From NCBI RefSeq assembly GCF_037976825.1, contig NZ_CP150269.1, positions 3,051,501-3,115,500 of the forward strand: 64,000 bases of DNA. The letters are read 5' to 3'. The translations under genes and the position numbers were made by a program. The notes under the pieces were generated by a model. That model worked only from the letters and a program-made list of their open reading frames with translations. It did not search any database and was not told where the DNA came from. The DNA is from Paenibacillus sp. FSL K6-1330 (GTDB lineage Bacteria; Bacillota; Bacilli; Paenibacillales; Paenibacillaceae). Below, one piece after another: positions 9,640 through 19,136 of the stretch; positions within the stretch are counted from its first letter, which is position 1; every line of letters starts with the position of its first letter.

Positions 9640-10071
9640 ATGTACAATCAAGGTGTGCCGCCTGTGAACTTCATGAATGGAGTCCGTTATCCGGGAGTGC
9701 CGAGCCGCGGGACGGCTGGTTATACGGCAAACGTTCCACCGCAAGTGCCTAGCGGAAGCCCAATGACTCCAGGAGGCACCGTTGTTCCGGCCCCGCAATT
9801 CGAACAATCTTACGTTGAGAATATTCTTCGACTGAACCTGGGCAAACAGGGAACCTTCTACATGACATATGAAAACAATTCGCAATGGAATGCCAAGGTG
9901 TTCACAGGCGTGGTCGAAGCCGCTGGACGCGATCATATCATTATCAGCGAACGGTCGACAGGACGCCGTATCATCCTGCTGATGGTAAACCTGGATTATG
10001 TCGTGTTCGACGAGCCGCTTCATTATCAATATCCGGGTGTTATCGGCAACCCGCCTCCGACTGGAAGATAA
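9640..10071 (+). CDS. gerQ: Spore coat protein GerQ
   Basis: 143 residues. A Pro/Gly/Tyr-rich N-terminal third precedes the conserved GerQ domain (QSYVENILRLNLGKQGTFYM, then VFTGVVEAAGRDHIII and LLMVNLDYVVFDEP). GerQ is a coat protein cross-linked by transglutaminase and needed for CwlJ function in germination (known in Bacillus). AAAGGAGG precedes the ATG. It is the second gene after cwlJ, and a hairpin follows. Confidence 0.93.
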   Translation: MYNQGVPPVNFMNGVRYPGVPSRGTAGYTANVPPQVPSGSPMTPGGTVVPAPQFEQSYVENILRLNLGKQGTFYMTYENNSQWNAKVFTGVVEAAGRDHIIISERSTGRRIILLMVNLDYVVFDEPLHYQYPGVIGNPPPTGR

Positions 10072-10093
10072 CTTCTAGCAGCCAGCATATGCA

Positions 10094-10136
10094 TAATAAC
10101 CTTCGTTTACTTAGGCGTAGACGGGGGTTATTTCAT
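10094..10136 (+). terminator. Probable terminator after gerQ
   Basis: AATAACC..CGTTTAC / GTAGACG..GGTTATT hairpin with a short, weak T tract. Confidence 0.55.
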
Positions 10137-10324
10137 TATGTTTTAGATGGAAAATATTCAATTCCGTGCGTTTTTTTTCCACAAAGGTGCGTAAAAACAT
10201 CGAATTCTATTAACATTTTGAATGTTTATTCATAGAATATATCAATTCATCGAAAAACGAGTGCTAACGGCTGAGAATCAAATTAAAGCTTATAACAACG
10301 CTGATTAATGTCATAAGACAACGT

Positions 10325-10519
10325 TTGACTGTGTATCGTAGTACTATATAATTACTTATATAGCTTGATGAAGTCGGAATAAGATAAGGAGATGAGACCA
10401 TTGGGAAGTTGATGCGTAGTCCGAACACGTTGTTATGCTTGATGGCACCACACATTTTTAATAACCGAAGGAGGTGTTCCTATTCGTCATAGTATGCTGT
10501 ATGGCGGGTAGGAGATCGA
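10325..10519 (+). promoter_or_regulatory. SigA-type promoter and long leader of the CBS/CorC gene
   Basis: TTGACT (10325-10330) and TATAAT (10347-10352) with a 16-base spacer. Transcription from near 10359 would give a leader of about 160 bases before the TTG start at 10520. The leader contains GGAGATGAGACC and an AGGAGGTG around 10470 that is not used by the annotated gene. I could not match it to any riboswitch class I know. The sequence between the gerQ hairpin and this promoter (10137-10324) is AT-rich and shows no gene. Confidence 0.55.
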
Positions 10520-11839
10520 TTGAGTGACCCCTTACCGAGTTTGATAAGTTTAACCTTGGTATTGATTCTCGTCCTGTTAAATGGATTTTTTGTATCGGCT
10601 GAATTAGCTTTCGTTAAAGTGAAAAGCAGCCGCATTGACGCTCTGGTCGAAGAAGGACATAGACGTGCAAAATTTGCGCAGAACATACTGAAGAACCTGG
10701 ACGGATATATATCCGCATGCCAGTTAGGTATTACCATCGTGTCCATTGGACTCGGATGGATCGGCGAGAGAACGATATCCGCCATGATTACGCCTTGGTT
10801 TAATGGCATTGGCTGGAGCAATACAGCTGTTCATGCCATGTCCTTGGTATTAGCCTTCATCTTGATTGCACTCATGCACATTGTATTTGGTGCATTGGCG
10901 CCTAAGACGGTGGCTGTTCGTAAAGCGGAACAAATAACGCTGTTATCAGCAGGTCCACTGCGGGTATTTTACACCATCATGTTCCCGTTTATCTGGTTTG
11001 CCAATGGGCTCTCCAATAACGTTCTCCGCCTATTCCGGATGCAACCGGTGGTTGAGCGGAATGTTCATACCGAGGAAGAACTGCGGGATATGATGAAAGA
11101 GAGCAGTGAGAGCGGCCTGATGGATAGCACGGATATGGTATTGGTAGACAACATTTTTGAATTTGCCGATACGACGGCAAGGGAGATTATGATCCCCAGA
11201 ACAGAAATGATCTGCTTATACAACAATCTTTCATTGGAAGAAAATCTGAAGATCGCAAGCGAGGGGATGCGAACCCGTTATCCAATCTGTGACGAAGACA
11301 AGGATCATATCATTGGCTTTATTCACATTAAAGATCTGATGCGCGGATTCGTTCATGACCAGCTTTCCTTGATTCGCCCGATCATTGCTGTTCCTGAGTC
11401 GATCAAGATCAGTGATCTGCTGCGAAGAATGCAGCGGAGCAAGACGCAAATTGCCATTCTTATTGATGAATACGGCGGGACTTCAGGACTCGTAACCCTG
11501 GAGGACATTATGGAAGAAATCGTCGGTGAAATTCAAGATGAGTTTGACGAAGAGCGCCCGGGCATTGAAAAGGTGGGGGAGGATGAATACTCCATTGATG
11601 GATTGATACTGATCGATGAAATTAATGACCAATTTGGTCTGAACGTGGATACAGAAGACTATGATACTATCGGTGGATGGCTGTCCTCACGTCTTGAGGT
11701 GCTGCTCCCACACAAAGGTCAATCTGTCATGTATGAGGATTATCGCTTTTTGATTGAGGAGACCGAGAATAAACGGATCTCGCGGATTCGTCTGATCAGG
11801 CAGCAGCAGCAGCTGATTCAGGAAGAAGCAGGCGCGTAA
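10520..11839 (+). CDS. Hemolysin-family membrane protein (CNNM-CBS-CorC/HlyC)
   Basis: 439 residues in the order: N-terminal CNNM/DUF21 membrane domain with about four helices (1-190), two CBS domains (about 205-330, with MIPRTEMICLY and ILIDEYGGTSGLVTLEDIME) and a C-terminal CorC_HlyC domain. Proteins of this class are linked to magnesium or cobalt homeostasis; the name haemolysin is historical. TTG start with GTAGGAG upstream. It stands alone between two terminators. Confidence 0.9.
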   Translation: MSDPLPSLISLTLVLILVLLNGFFVSAELAFVKVKSSRIDALVEEGHRRAKFAQNILKNLDGYISACQLGITIVSIGLGWIGERTISAMITPWFNGIGWSNTAVHAMSLVLAFILIALMHIVFGALAPKTVAVRKAEQITLLSAGPLRVFYTIMFPFIWFANGLSNNVLRLFRMQPVVERNVHTEEELRDMMKESSESGLMDSTDMVLVDNIFEFADTTAREIMIPRTEMICLYNNLSLEENLKIASEGMRTRYPICDEDKDHIIGFIHIKDLMRGFVHDQLSLIRPIIAVPESIKISDLLRRMQRSKTQIAILIDEYGGTSGLVTLEDIMEEIVGEIQDEFDEERPGIEKVGEDEYSIDGLILIDEINDQFGLNVDTEDYDTIGGWLSSRLEVLLPHKGQSVMYEDYRFLIEETENKRISRIRLIRQQQQLIQEEAGA

Positions 11840-11852
11840 ACTGGATATTAGA

Positions 11853-11890
11853 AGAAGTAGCGACATATTATGCCGCTACTTCTTTTTATT
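11853..11890 (+). terminator. Terminator of the CBS/CorC gene
   Basis: AGAAGTAGCG / CGCTACTTCT inverted repeat followed by TTTTATTT. Confidence 0.9.
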
Positions 11891-12001
11891 TGCAAAGAGG
11901 TTTCAATAATTATATCAAACTGTGAAAAATTAGATACTTTTATGTCGAAATCATGTGTTAAAATATGGATGTTCCTAATATATTGAAAGAAAGGTGATAT
12001 G

Positions 12002-12499
12002 ATGTCAAAAGTACGCAGTCCTAAACGTATAGCTTCAGCGCTTGCAGTCAGTGTTCTATTAAGTTTATCTCTAGCGGGAGGGGCATACGCGGATTCCGCT
12101 GCAGACATTGCACCCGGTGCTTTAACAACTCCGCCTCCAGTGGAATTGAATCTGAATTCTTCTATCAATATTTTAGCCAATAAATATTTGATGAATTATT
12201 TTTCTTCAATTGGGAAAGTAAGCAGTACTCAAGTAGGCATAAGCGGTACTACCAGTGCTTCTCAAGCTGTTGATTCTCTGGGAATCAATTATGTTCTTCA
12301 ACGCTGGACGGGCTCTGCTTGGGTTGATGCGGGAGCTTCATACGACAACGGAACGAATAAGGCCTCGCTGAGCGGAAGCAAAACTTTCAATGTGCAGGCG
12401 GGTTATTATTATCGAGCTAAGACGATTCACTGGGTCAATGAGAGCGGTACATATGAAGAAGGGACTTATCACACGAATTCGGTTTTAGTGGAGCTATAA
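12002..12499 (+). CDS. Small secreted protein, DUF6147-like
   Basis: 165 residues with a clear signal peptide (basic start, LAVSVLLSLSLAGGAYA then D). The mature part has a Ser/Thr-rich region and a block YVLQRWTGSAWVDAG followed by YYYRAKTIHWVNESGTYEEG, which resembles small secreted DUF6147-type proteins of Bacillota. Function unknown. Two adjacent ATG codons exist; the second (12002) has better spacing to AAAGGTGAT. Single gene with its own terminator. Confidence 0.72.
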   Translation: MSKVRSPKRIASALAVSVLLSLSLAGGAYADSAADIAPGALTTPPPVELNLNSSINILANKYLMNYFSSIGKVSSTQVGISGTTSASQAVDSLGINYVLQRWTGSAWVDAGASYDNGTNKASLSGSKTFNVQAGYYYRAKTIHWVNESGTYEEGTYHTNSVLVEL

Positions 12500-12521
12500 T
12501 TCGAATACGGATTTATGAAGG

Positions 12522-12567
12522 AATGTCCCAAAAGATCATAGATCTTGCGGGGCATTTTCTTTTTTTC
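12522..12567 (+). terminator. Terminator of the secreted protein gene
   Basis: AATGtCCC..AAGATC / GATCTT..GGGGCATT stem followed by TTTTCTTTTTTT. Confidence 0.85.
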
Positions 12568-12642
12568 GTTGAAAGACGCTCCGTGAAGAATCGTCTCACC
12601 CATCGATGGCTTATCATCTGCTCATGTGGACAATCATAAAAT

Positions 12643-12691
12643 AAAAAGGTCGAAGAACAGCCCTCAATTTGAGCCTGTCTTCGACCTTTTT
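12643..12691. terminator. Bidirectional terminator
   Basis: AAAAAGGTCGAAGAacAG / CTgtCTTCGACCTTTTT. On the minus strand it can end the sigma/anti-sigma operon, on the plus strand it backs up the previous terminator. Confidence 0.85.
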
Positions 12692-12778
12692 ACGGTGCAT
12701 GAGTGAAAATCCAGGCTGTTTTTCAAAGAAACCATATACTTTGGGGGCAGCCGGTTCTTTTTTTAGATCATCTAAAAA

Positions 12779-13591
12779 TCATTGTATGCTGTTTGCGATT
12801 TTAATGAATTCTTCTTCCGTGAAGAAGCCGCTAATGGATACAACCACTTGATCATTATCGTATAAGAAGCGCAGGTTATTCTCGGTTAAATAGGCTTTCG
12901 CTCCGGATTCAAGAACAATCGTCTTCTTGATATCTCCATTGAGATTAATCATTTTGCCAAGTTGCATCCCGATGAGATCAATATAGAAAAACTTATCGTC
13001 CGAATTTTTATATTGAAGATGAAGCTCGTCAAAATCTGCATTTTCATCCTTTGTTAATGCGGTAGCCTCATGGAATTTGTAATCTTCCGGAAGATAATTG
13101 ATTTTTGGTATTTTAAATACGGCACGTTTTTGTGACTCTGTCAGAGATTCATCGGTATCTGTGAAAGGAACATATTCGGTGTCCACTAATTCAGCTGGCG
13201 GTACATGCTCTTCTGGCTCTATTCCTTGTTCCGGTGGGGGAGCAGTTAATGCCTTGCCCTCATCAACAGGCTCTCGCATGCCGAATATTTGAGTAACCAC
13301 ACCATTTCCCCAATCCTTGATCTCCTGATAAACCGGTGTTACCGCTTGAGTTACAGAGGATGGAGAGAATATCAACGCACCAAAGGCCATCGATGCGGCG
13401 ATGACTCCGGCTAACTGAAATCTGCGTCGACGCTGTTTCTTTTTGTTAGCCTGATTGATTTGTAACTTGACCTGCTGCCAAGATTGTCGTTTGGACTCGT
13501 TGTCAGTAGGGAGTGAGGAACGTGATGCTGCACGATCAAAGGCTTCGTCAAAGGCCTCGTCAAACCAATCATCGTATTTTTCGTTGCTCAT
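12779..13591 (-). CDS. DUF4367 membrane protein, probable anti-sigma factor
   Basis: 270 residues: a cytoplasmic N-terminal segment (about 1-55), a KKKQRRRR basic patch, one membrane helix (LAGVIAASMAFGALIF), and an extracytoplasmic C-terminal DUF4367-like domain. Starting at ATG 13591 puts GGGGTGA five bases upstream; that site lies inside the sigma gene, so the two genes overlap and are coupled. This layout is typical of anti-sigma factors that hold the ECF sigma encoded just upstream. No zinc-binding ZAS motif (HxxxCxxC) is visible. Confidence 0.75.
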   Translation of the reverse strand: MSNEKYDDWFDEAFDEAFDRAASRSSLPTDNESKRQSWQQVKLQINQANKKKQRRRRFQLAGVIAASMAFGALIFSPSSVTQAVTPVYQEIKDWGNGVVTQIFGMREPVDEGKALTAPPPEQGIEPEEHVPPAELVDTEYVPFTDTDESLTESQKRAVFKIPKINYLPEDYKFHEATALTKDENADFDELHLQYKNSDDKFFYIDLIGMQLGKMINLNGDIKKTIVLESGAKAYLTENNLRFLYDNDQVVVSISGFFTEEEFIKIANSIQ

Positions 13592-14159
13592 CCAATTCAC
13601 CCCACTCTCTATACAGCATTTTTTTTACGGATTCTCTGGCTCGAAACAAGCGCTGCTTCACGATCTCTTCACGAGTATTCAGCAGCTCCGCGATTTCCCT
13701 GTACGTCAGACTATGTTTCCAACGGTACTCAATCAATAGCTTGTATTCAGGCTTCAATTGGTCGAGGTAATGCTCGATGGATTCCTCCAGCATATTCGAC
13801 TCCACCTGATGTTCCACGTTTGTGGAAGAAACTGCCACGTCCTCTTCATTAATAAAAACACTCTCAACATCCACTTGGTTACGGTATTTTTTATTTTTTC
13901 TTAAATAATTCATGGTTGAGTTTTTGGCGACGACTCGGAGCCATCCCCGCATCTTGCTTTCCGTTTCAAAATTCGGCTTACTTGTGATCACTTTTATAAA
14001 GGACTCCTGAATGATATCCTCAACAGCAGCATGATCCCGTACGACATACAGTATCTGTCCATAAACGAGGTCATAAAATTCATAATAGATTTCTTCCTGA
14101 ATAGGTTCGCTCAGATCAGCGAAATCTGCTGCAAGGAGGAGCTGTAATCGGTTGGACAC
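13569..14159 (-). CDS. ECF-type RNA polymerase sigma factor
   Basis: 196 residues. Region 2 reads VYGQILYVVRDHAAVEDIIQ with the following KMRGWLRVVAKN, and region 4 reads LTYREIAELLNTREEIVKQRL. The GTG at 14159 has GAGAGGGGA seven bases upstream; an ATG pair at 14204 has no ribosome site, so I prefer the shorter form. It is the first gene of a two-gene operon with the DUF4367 protein. The signal it answers is unknown. Confidence 0.85.
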   Translation of the reverse strand: MSNRLQLLLAADFADLSEPIQEEIYYEFYDLVYGQILYVVRDHAAVEDIIQESFIKVITSKPNFETESKMRGWLRVVAKNSTMNYLRKNKKYRNQVDVESVFINEEDVAVSSTNVEHQVESNMLEESIEHYLDQLKPEYKLLIEYRWKHSLTYREIAELLNTREEIVKQRLFRARESVKKMLYREWGELDEQRKIR

Positions 14160-14443
14160 GCGATAATCCCCTCTCTGGTGTAACCATCCTATTTCTTTCA
14201 TCATTTTACAACATATCGGGTAAAAAAGCCCTATTAATTCTAATAACAGCCAGCTCTGAAGACTGTTTCCGGAAAATGGGTCTATCCTTATGAAGTCATG
14301 TGTTTGAAGCGCTTAGCTTATGAGTTAAAATGGCAAGTCATAGCCATGCGTCCATCTCTTCATCATATGCTCGGTAACCTATCGGTATTAATCGAAATGG
14401 GGTTGAAGTTGTATCAGGAAGGGCGTAGAAAGTCCATTATGAT
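14160..14443. other. Intergenic region, no gene seen
   Basis: Between the sigma operon (leaving left) and the aminopeptidase terminator. It should hold the sigma-gene promoter. A short plus-strand frame at 14298-14489 runs into the terminator and has no coding character. Confidence 0.5.
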
Positions 14444-14482
14444 AAAAAAACAGAGCAGCCTTTGTTTAAAGGGCTGCTCTGT
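14444..14482 (-). terminator. Terminator of aminopeptidase 1
   Basis: ACAGAGCAGCCc / gGGCTGCTCTGT followed, on the minus strand, by seven T. Confidence 0.92.
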
Positions 14483-14541
14483 AGTATAGTTCCGATCTCA
14501 TTACGATGTGCTTGTCGTGCACATAGCGGAATTGTAGCGGA

Positions 14542-15771
14542 TTAAGCCCAATTCCCGTCGATGAATACAGGCTCCTCCGTACCATCATGAGTGATACCGG
14601 TAATATTAAGCTCTTTGGAGCCCATCATGAAGTCGACGTGGGTAATGCTGGTGTTCAGACCGCTTGCTTGAAGCTGTTCGGACGTCATGGTCTTGCCGCC
14701 TTCAAGGTTAAAGGCATACGCGCTGCCGATGGCCAGGTGACAGGAGGCATTTTCGTCAAACAGCGTGTTGTAATACAAGATGCCGCTTTCCGAGATCGGA
14801 GAGCGATAAGGCACAAGCGCAACTTCGCCAAGATAATGCGAGCCTTCATCCATGGAGATCAGGCGGGTTAAGGTATCCTCGCCTTGTTCCGCGGAGAAAT
14901 CAACGATGCGACCCTTCTCGAACGTAATCGAGAAATTGTCGATGATGTTGCCGCCGTAGCTCAAAGGCTTCGTGCTGCGTACCGTGCCGTTCACGCCGGT
15001 TTTGAGCGGAGCGGTGAATACTTCCTCCGTCGGAATGTTGGCAACGAACCGCTCACCTTTCTCGTTGTGGCTGCCCGCCTGGGCCCAAATATGCCCCTCC
15101 GGAAGCTCGATCGTAAGATCCGTACCCGGTGAAGTGAAGCGGAGCTTATGATACTTCTTGGCATTGAGCTCATCCGATTTGTGCTGGAGGGTCGTGATAT
15201 GCTCCTCCCATGCACCAATGGGATCTTCGAGATCCGCGCGAACGGCGTGGAAAATCGCGTCCCACATTTTGTCCACCTGCTGCTCGGCCGGAACGTCAGG
15301 GAACACCTTGGCAGCCCAATCAGGGGAAGCGTAGGCAATGCCGGTCCAGCTCATTTTATCGGCTTGCTGATACTGCCGGTATTTCGCCATGGCTGCGCCA
15401 TATGTACGCTGGTAATTGGAAATACGCTCGGGATCCACGCCTTTAAGCAGGTCTGGGTTCGAAGAGAGAATTGTCAAGAAAGCAGCTCCTTGCTCGGCAA
15501 GCTCGGTCACTTCCTCCGCATAATATGTCGGCGGCTCCAGAAAAGCTTCGTCTGGTGCCAGATCATACCGTATGCGGTTCACAACCTCATCACTGTAATT
15601 CACCTTAACTTGCTTGGCGCCCGTTTCATAAGCTTTTTTCACGATAAGACGTACTAGCGGCGCGGCATCGATCATTGCGTTAACAACCAGCGTTTGTCCC
15701 GGCTGCACATTGGCACCCACCTTGACTGCAAGCTCCGCATAGCGTTCCAATTTTTGTTCAAAGCTGGACAT
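14542..15771 (-). CDS. M29 family aminopeptidase (paralogue 1)
   Basis: 409-residue cytoplasmic metallo-aminopeptidase of the AmpS/PepS (M29) family. Metal-ligand blocks are present: ELPEGHIWAQAGS, YLGEVALVPY, ENASCHLAIGSAYAF and ITHVDFMMGS. GGAGGG precedes the ATG. It lies downstream of a close paralogue with its own terminator between them, so it may be separately transcribed. Role: release of N-terminal residues in peptide turnover. Confidence 0.93.
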   Translation of the reverse strand: MSSFEQKLERYAELAVKVGANVQPGQTLVVNAMIDAAPLVRLIVKKAYETGAKQVKVNYSDEVVNRIRYDLAPDEAFLEPPTYYAEEVTELAEQGAAFLTILSSNPDLLKGVDPERISNYQRTYGAAMAKYRQYQQADKMSWTGIAYASPDWAAKVFPDVPAEQQVDKMWDAIFHAVRADLEDPIGAWEEHITTLQHKSDELNAKKYHKLRFTSPGTDLTIELPEGHIWAQAGSHNEKGERFVANIPTEEVFTAPLKTGVNGTVRSTKPLSYGGNIIDNFSITFEKGRIVDFSAEQGEDTLTRLISMDEGSHYLGEVALVPYRSPISESGILYYNTLFDENASCHLAIGSAYAFNLEGGKTMTSEQLQASGLNTSITHVDFMMGSKELNITGITHDGTEEPVFIDGNWA

Positions 15772-15884
15772 GACAGACCCTCCATTTCTTTTATGCTAAC
15801 TATAAGTAATTTGATGCGATTTCTTAATTATCCCACAATTTTTCTGTTTGTAAATCAACCTCAGGTCAATTAATGGCCGCAAAA

Positions 15885-15923
15885 TTTCAAAGAAAGCAGC
15901 TACTTCCTAAGAAATAGCTGCTT
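15885..15923 (-). terminator. Terminator between the two aminopeptidases
   Basis: Read on the minus strand: AAGCAGCTA / tAGCTGCTT stem followed by TCTTTG, a modest T tract. Confidence 0.65.
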
Positions 15924-15938
15924 ATTCTGTATCGTTTC

Positions 15939-17171
15939 TTAAAATGCCCAGTTTCCTTTCAGGAACACCGGTTCTTCCTTGCCATCTGCCGTCACTCCGT
16001 AAATATCCATTTCGCCGGAGCCGATCATGAAATCGACATGGGTTACGCTCGTATTAAGACCGTTTTGAATTAATTGCTCCTGATTCATATCTTTTCCGCC
16101 TTCTAAGCAGAAAGCATATGCGCTGCCGAGTGCTAGGTGGTTGGAAGCATTCTCGTCAAACAATGTATTGTAATACAGGATGTTTGACTCCGAGATCGGT
16201 GATTGATGCGGCACAAGCGCCACTTCACCAAGGTAACGGGCACCTTCATCCATGTTCAGGAGACGCTCAAGGGTCTCATAACCTTGCTCTGCCGTGAAGC
16301 TGACCACTTTACCTTCTTCAAAAGTAAGGGAGAAATTGTTCACGATGTTACCGGCATAACTCAATGGCTTCGTACTGTGCACGGTTCCGTTGACGCCTGT
16401 TTTGAGAGGAGCGGTAAATACTTCTTCTGTTGGCATGTTCGCCACAAAGGAATGTCCTCGCTCGTTAATGCTGTCGCCTTGGGCCCAAATATGGCCTTCC
16501 GGCAGCTCGATGGTAAGATCGGTTCCCGGTGCGATATAGTGGAGTTTCTTGTATTTCTTAGCGTTCAGCACGGAGGATTTCGCTTCAAGCACTTTGAGGT
16601 GCTTGTTCCAGGCTTCCACCGGGTTATCCTGGTCCACGCGCACAGTGTGGAAAATGGCATCCCACAGTTTGCTAACCTGCTCGGACTCCGGCGCATCCGG
16701 GAATACCTTGGCAGCCCAAGATGCCGAAGGAACTGCGATCAGGCACCAGCTAAACTTGTCGGACTGCTGATAGGCACGGTATTGCTTCAATGCCTCGCCG
16801 CGCGCTTTGTAGAAGTTTCCGATACGCTCGGAATCAATGCCGCTGAGCAAATCGGGATTTTCGGCAAGCACATGCAGAATGGCTGCGCCGTTCTCCACCA
16901 ATTCCGTCATTTCGCCGGCATACCATTTTGGGGCTTCGGTAAAGACGTCATCCGCAGCCTTTTCAAATTGAAGTCTTGTTATCGTTTCGTCGGTCCACAG
17001 GATCTTAACCAGGCGGGCACCCGCTTCGTATGCCTTTTTGGCAATCAAGCGAGTGAACTCTGCGGAATCAACAGGAGCATGAACCACTAAAGTTTGTCCT
17101 TCCTGTATGTTAACTCCAACCTTTACAGCCAACTCGGCATATTTGTCCAAGTATGTATTGAAATCGGACAT
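15939..17171 (-). CDS. M29 family aminopeptidase (paralogue 2)
   Basis: 410 residues, collinear with the neighbour over its full length and very similar in sequence, sharing NGTVHSTKPLSYAGN, ENASNHLALGSAYAF and VTHVDFMIGS. All M29 metal-site blocks are intact, so both copies look active. GGAGGG precedes the ATG. A tandem duplication is the simplest origin. Confidence 0.93.
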   Translation of the reverse strand: MSDFNTYLDKYAELAVKVGVNIQEGQTLVVHAPVDSAEFTRLIAKKAYEAGARLVKILWTDETITRLQFEKAADDVFTEAPKWYAGEMTELVENGAAILHVLAENPDLLSGIDSERIGNFYKARGEALKQYRAYQQSDKFSWCLIAVPSASWAAKVFPDAPESEQVSKLWDAIFHTVRVDQDNPVEAWNKHLKVLEAKSSVLNAKKYKKLHYIAPGTDLTIELPEGHIWAQGDSINERGHSFVANMPTEEVFTAPLKTGVNGTVHSTKPLSYAGNIVNNFSLTFEEGKVVSFTAEQGYETLERLLNMDEGARYLGEVALVPHQSPISESNILYYNTLFDENASNHLALGSAYAFCLEGGKDMNQEQLIQNGLNTSVTHVDFMIGSGEMDIYGVTADGKEEPVFLKGNWAF

Positions 17172-17314
17172 TTGGTACCCTCCAATGCAATTTAATTTAA
17201 CAACCCATATTATACTAGATCAAGCCGCATAAGAAAAACAATAATCAGCTGCCAAGAAAAGTGATATACTGAGTCTTGTGAGTGCTTTACAACGTAATGA
17301 AGGAGCGTGGAAAC

Positions 17315-17590
17315 GTGTCAGAAGTCCGAATCGAGCGTGCGGATATGAAGCGGGATGATAGCGATCAGTTCGTAGGATATACCGTATTTTCTATAAATGG
17401 ACATGCATCAGCCTACGAGATCACATTCCTGAGCAAGAATGGCCGGGACTGGGACTATAGCCTGAACTTTGCAGGCGAGCCAGGAATCGAAGAGCAGTTT
17501 CTTCAGATTGACGAGCGGATTGAAGCCGACAACGAGCTGTTTGATGATTTGCTGGATGCAGCCATTGATGCCAGCGAGTTCGGCGAATAA
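17315..17590 (+). CDS. Small acidic conserved-looking protein, unknown function
   Basis: About 91 residues, strongly acidic towards the C-terminus (DNELFDDLLDAAIDASEFGE), no signal peptide, no helix. The sequence VGYTVFSINGHASAYEITFLS looks like a small beta-rich fold. I chose the GTG at 17315 with AAGGAG ten bases upstream; an in-frame GTG at 17282 lacks a ribosome site. Flanked by a strong terminator. No family recognised. Confidence 0.65.
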   Translation: MSEVRIERADMKRDDSDQFVGYTVFSINGHASAYEITFLSKNGRDWDYSLNFAGEPGIEEQFLQIDERIEADNELFDDLLDAAIDASEFGE

Positions 17591-17617
17591 AAGACGAATC
17601 AGAAATGGATACCAATG

Positions 17618-17665
17618 AAAACAAACCGTACACCTCCCATGGAAGGGAAGGGTACGGTTTGTTTA
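17618..17665. terminator. Bidirectional terminator
   Basis: AAACAAACCGTAC / GTACGGTTTGTTT with A and T tracts on both sides; serves the small gene and the convergent ktrB-like gene. Confidence 0.9.
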
Positions 17666-17705
17666 AGATTAAAGAATTTATAAGCTTTCAGCGGATATGA
17701 ACAAC

Positions 17706-19058
17706 CTACCCTATCGTAATTCGGCCTTCCGGATGGCGGAACAGTTCTTTATTATTCTTACGACTAAGCGCGTAAGCAAGGGTTAGCGGACCTAACCGGC
17801 CAAGGAACATGAGCAGGGCGATGGTGATCTTGCCAACCCCGGACAGCTCGGTTGTAAGTCCCATGGATAACCCGGCTGTACCGAACGCGGATACGGCCTC
17901 GAACAGAATTCTTAAGAATTCGCCAGATTCCGTAACAGACAGAAACATGGAAGCTCCTACCAGTAGCAGCAACGATAAAATCGTCAGCGTAATGGAACGG
18001 TAAACCAGGGCTTGGGAGATTCGATTGCGATAAAGAACAACATCACGTTTTCCCTGGATCATCGTAACGACAGCACCAATGAGCACGGCGAAGGTGGTCA
18101 CCTTAATGCCGCCACCAGTCGATCCGGGTGCTGCCCCGATGAACATCAGGAGAATCATGAAGAATTGGGAGGATTGCTCCAGACTTGCGATGTCCAAGGT
18201 GCTGACGCCACCGGAACGCGGAGTGATCGATTGGAATAGGGAAGCCATGATTTTTACCGGGTATGAGAGCGGCCCTAGTGTTTTGGGATTGCCGTGCTCC
18301 AGAATAAAGATCATGACAGCCCCGATTACGATTAACAGTGAAGTCACGGTCAATACAACCTTGGAGTGAAGCGACAGTTTCCTGCATTTCGGATATTCAA
18401 TAAGATCAAAGATGACGATGAAGCCGATTCCCCCAAGGAAGATTAAGAACATCACGACGATATTGACAAAAGGATCCGCTACATAGGTTGCAAACCCTGA
18501 GAAAGGTCCGTGAATTTGGCCAAAGAGATCGAAGCCTGCATTGTTGAATATGGAGATGCTTTGGAATATGCCAAAGTAAGCCGCATCGGAAAGCGGCATA
18601 ATGGCGGAGAACCTGAGCGTCAACAGCAAGGCGCCTGCCCCCTCAATGATCAGAGCGTATATGAGCACTCTGCGGATGAGATCCACAATCCCTTGAATTT
18701 GGTATTGTCCCATCGCTGCCTGAAGGATCATGCGCTCGCGAAGCGAGATTCTGCGATTGAACATCAATGCAATCCAGGTGGCTGAGGTCATAAAGCCCAA
18801 TCCGCCAAGCTGAACGAGCATGAGCATAACAATTTGTCCAAACATGGACCAATGAGTCCCTGTATCCACAACGGTTAAACCCGTTACACTGATGGCGGAA
18901 ACCGCTGTGAATAGAGCATCTACAATCGAGGTAGAACTCCCGTCTGCCGTAGCGATGGGAAGTTTAAGCAGGAATGTCCCGATCAGTGTAATCGAGGCAA
19001 AGCCGATCGCCAGAAATTTGGGAGGGGTCATTTGGTTGCGAAGGTCTTTCTTTTTCAT
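17706..19058 (-). CDS. ktrB: TrkH/KtrB-family potassium transporter membrane subunit
   Basis: 450-residue polytopic membrane protein. The four pore segments with selectivity glycine are visible, for example AVSAISVTGLTVVDTGTHWS, FNNAGFDLFG, GAAPGSTGGGIKVTTF and AVSAFGTAGLSMGL. This is the translocating subunit of a Ktr-type K+/Na+ system in the cytoplasmic membrane. No ktrA/RCK gene is adjacent, so the regulatory partner must be elsewhere. AAAGGAT precedes the ATG. KtrB versus KtrD cannot be told apart from sequence alone. Confidence 0.88.
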   Translation of the reverse strand: MKKKDLRNQMTPPKFLAIGFASITLIGTFLLKLPIATADGSSTSIVDALFTAVSAISVTGLTVVDTGTHWSMFGQIVMLMLVQLGGLGFMTSATWIALMFNRRISLRERMILQAAMGQYQIQGIVDLIRRVLIYALIIEGAGALLLTLRFSAIMPLSDAAYFGIFQSISIFNNAGFDLFGQIHGPFSGFATYVADPFVNIVVMFLIFLGGIGFIVIFDLIEYPKCRKLSLHSKVVLTVTSLLIVIGAVMIFILEHGNPKTLGPLSYPVKIMASLFQSITPRSGGVSTLDIASLEQSSQFFMILLMFIGAAPGSTGGGIKVTTFAVLIGAVVTMIQGKRDVVLYRNRISQALVYRSITLTILSLLLLVGASMFLSVTESGEFLRILFEAVSAFGTAGLSMGLTTELSGVGKITIALLMFLGRLGPLTLAYALSRKNNKELFRHPEGRITIG

Positions 19059-19136
19059 GCCAATTATCCTTTTCCGAATGTTATAATTTTAAAATCATTC
19101 TCTAATATAACACGAAAGGTGAATCATTTAACCATC

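Noticed and set aside
10353..10519. M-box or yybP-ykoY riboswitch
   Set aside because: The conserved core sequences of these classes could not be found.
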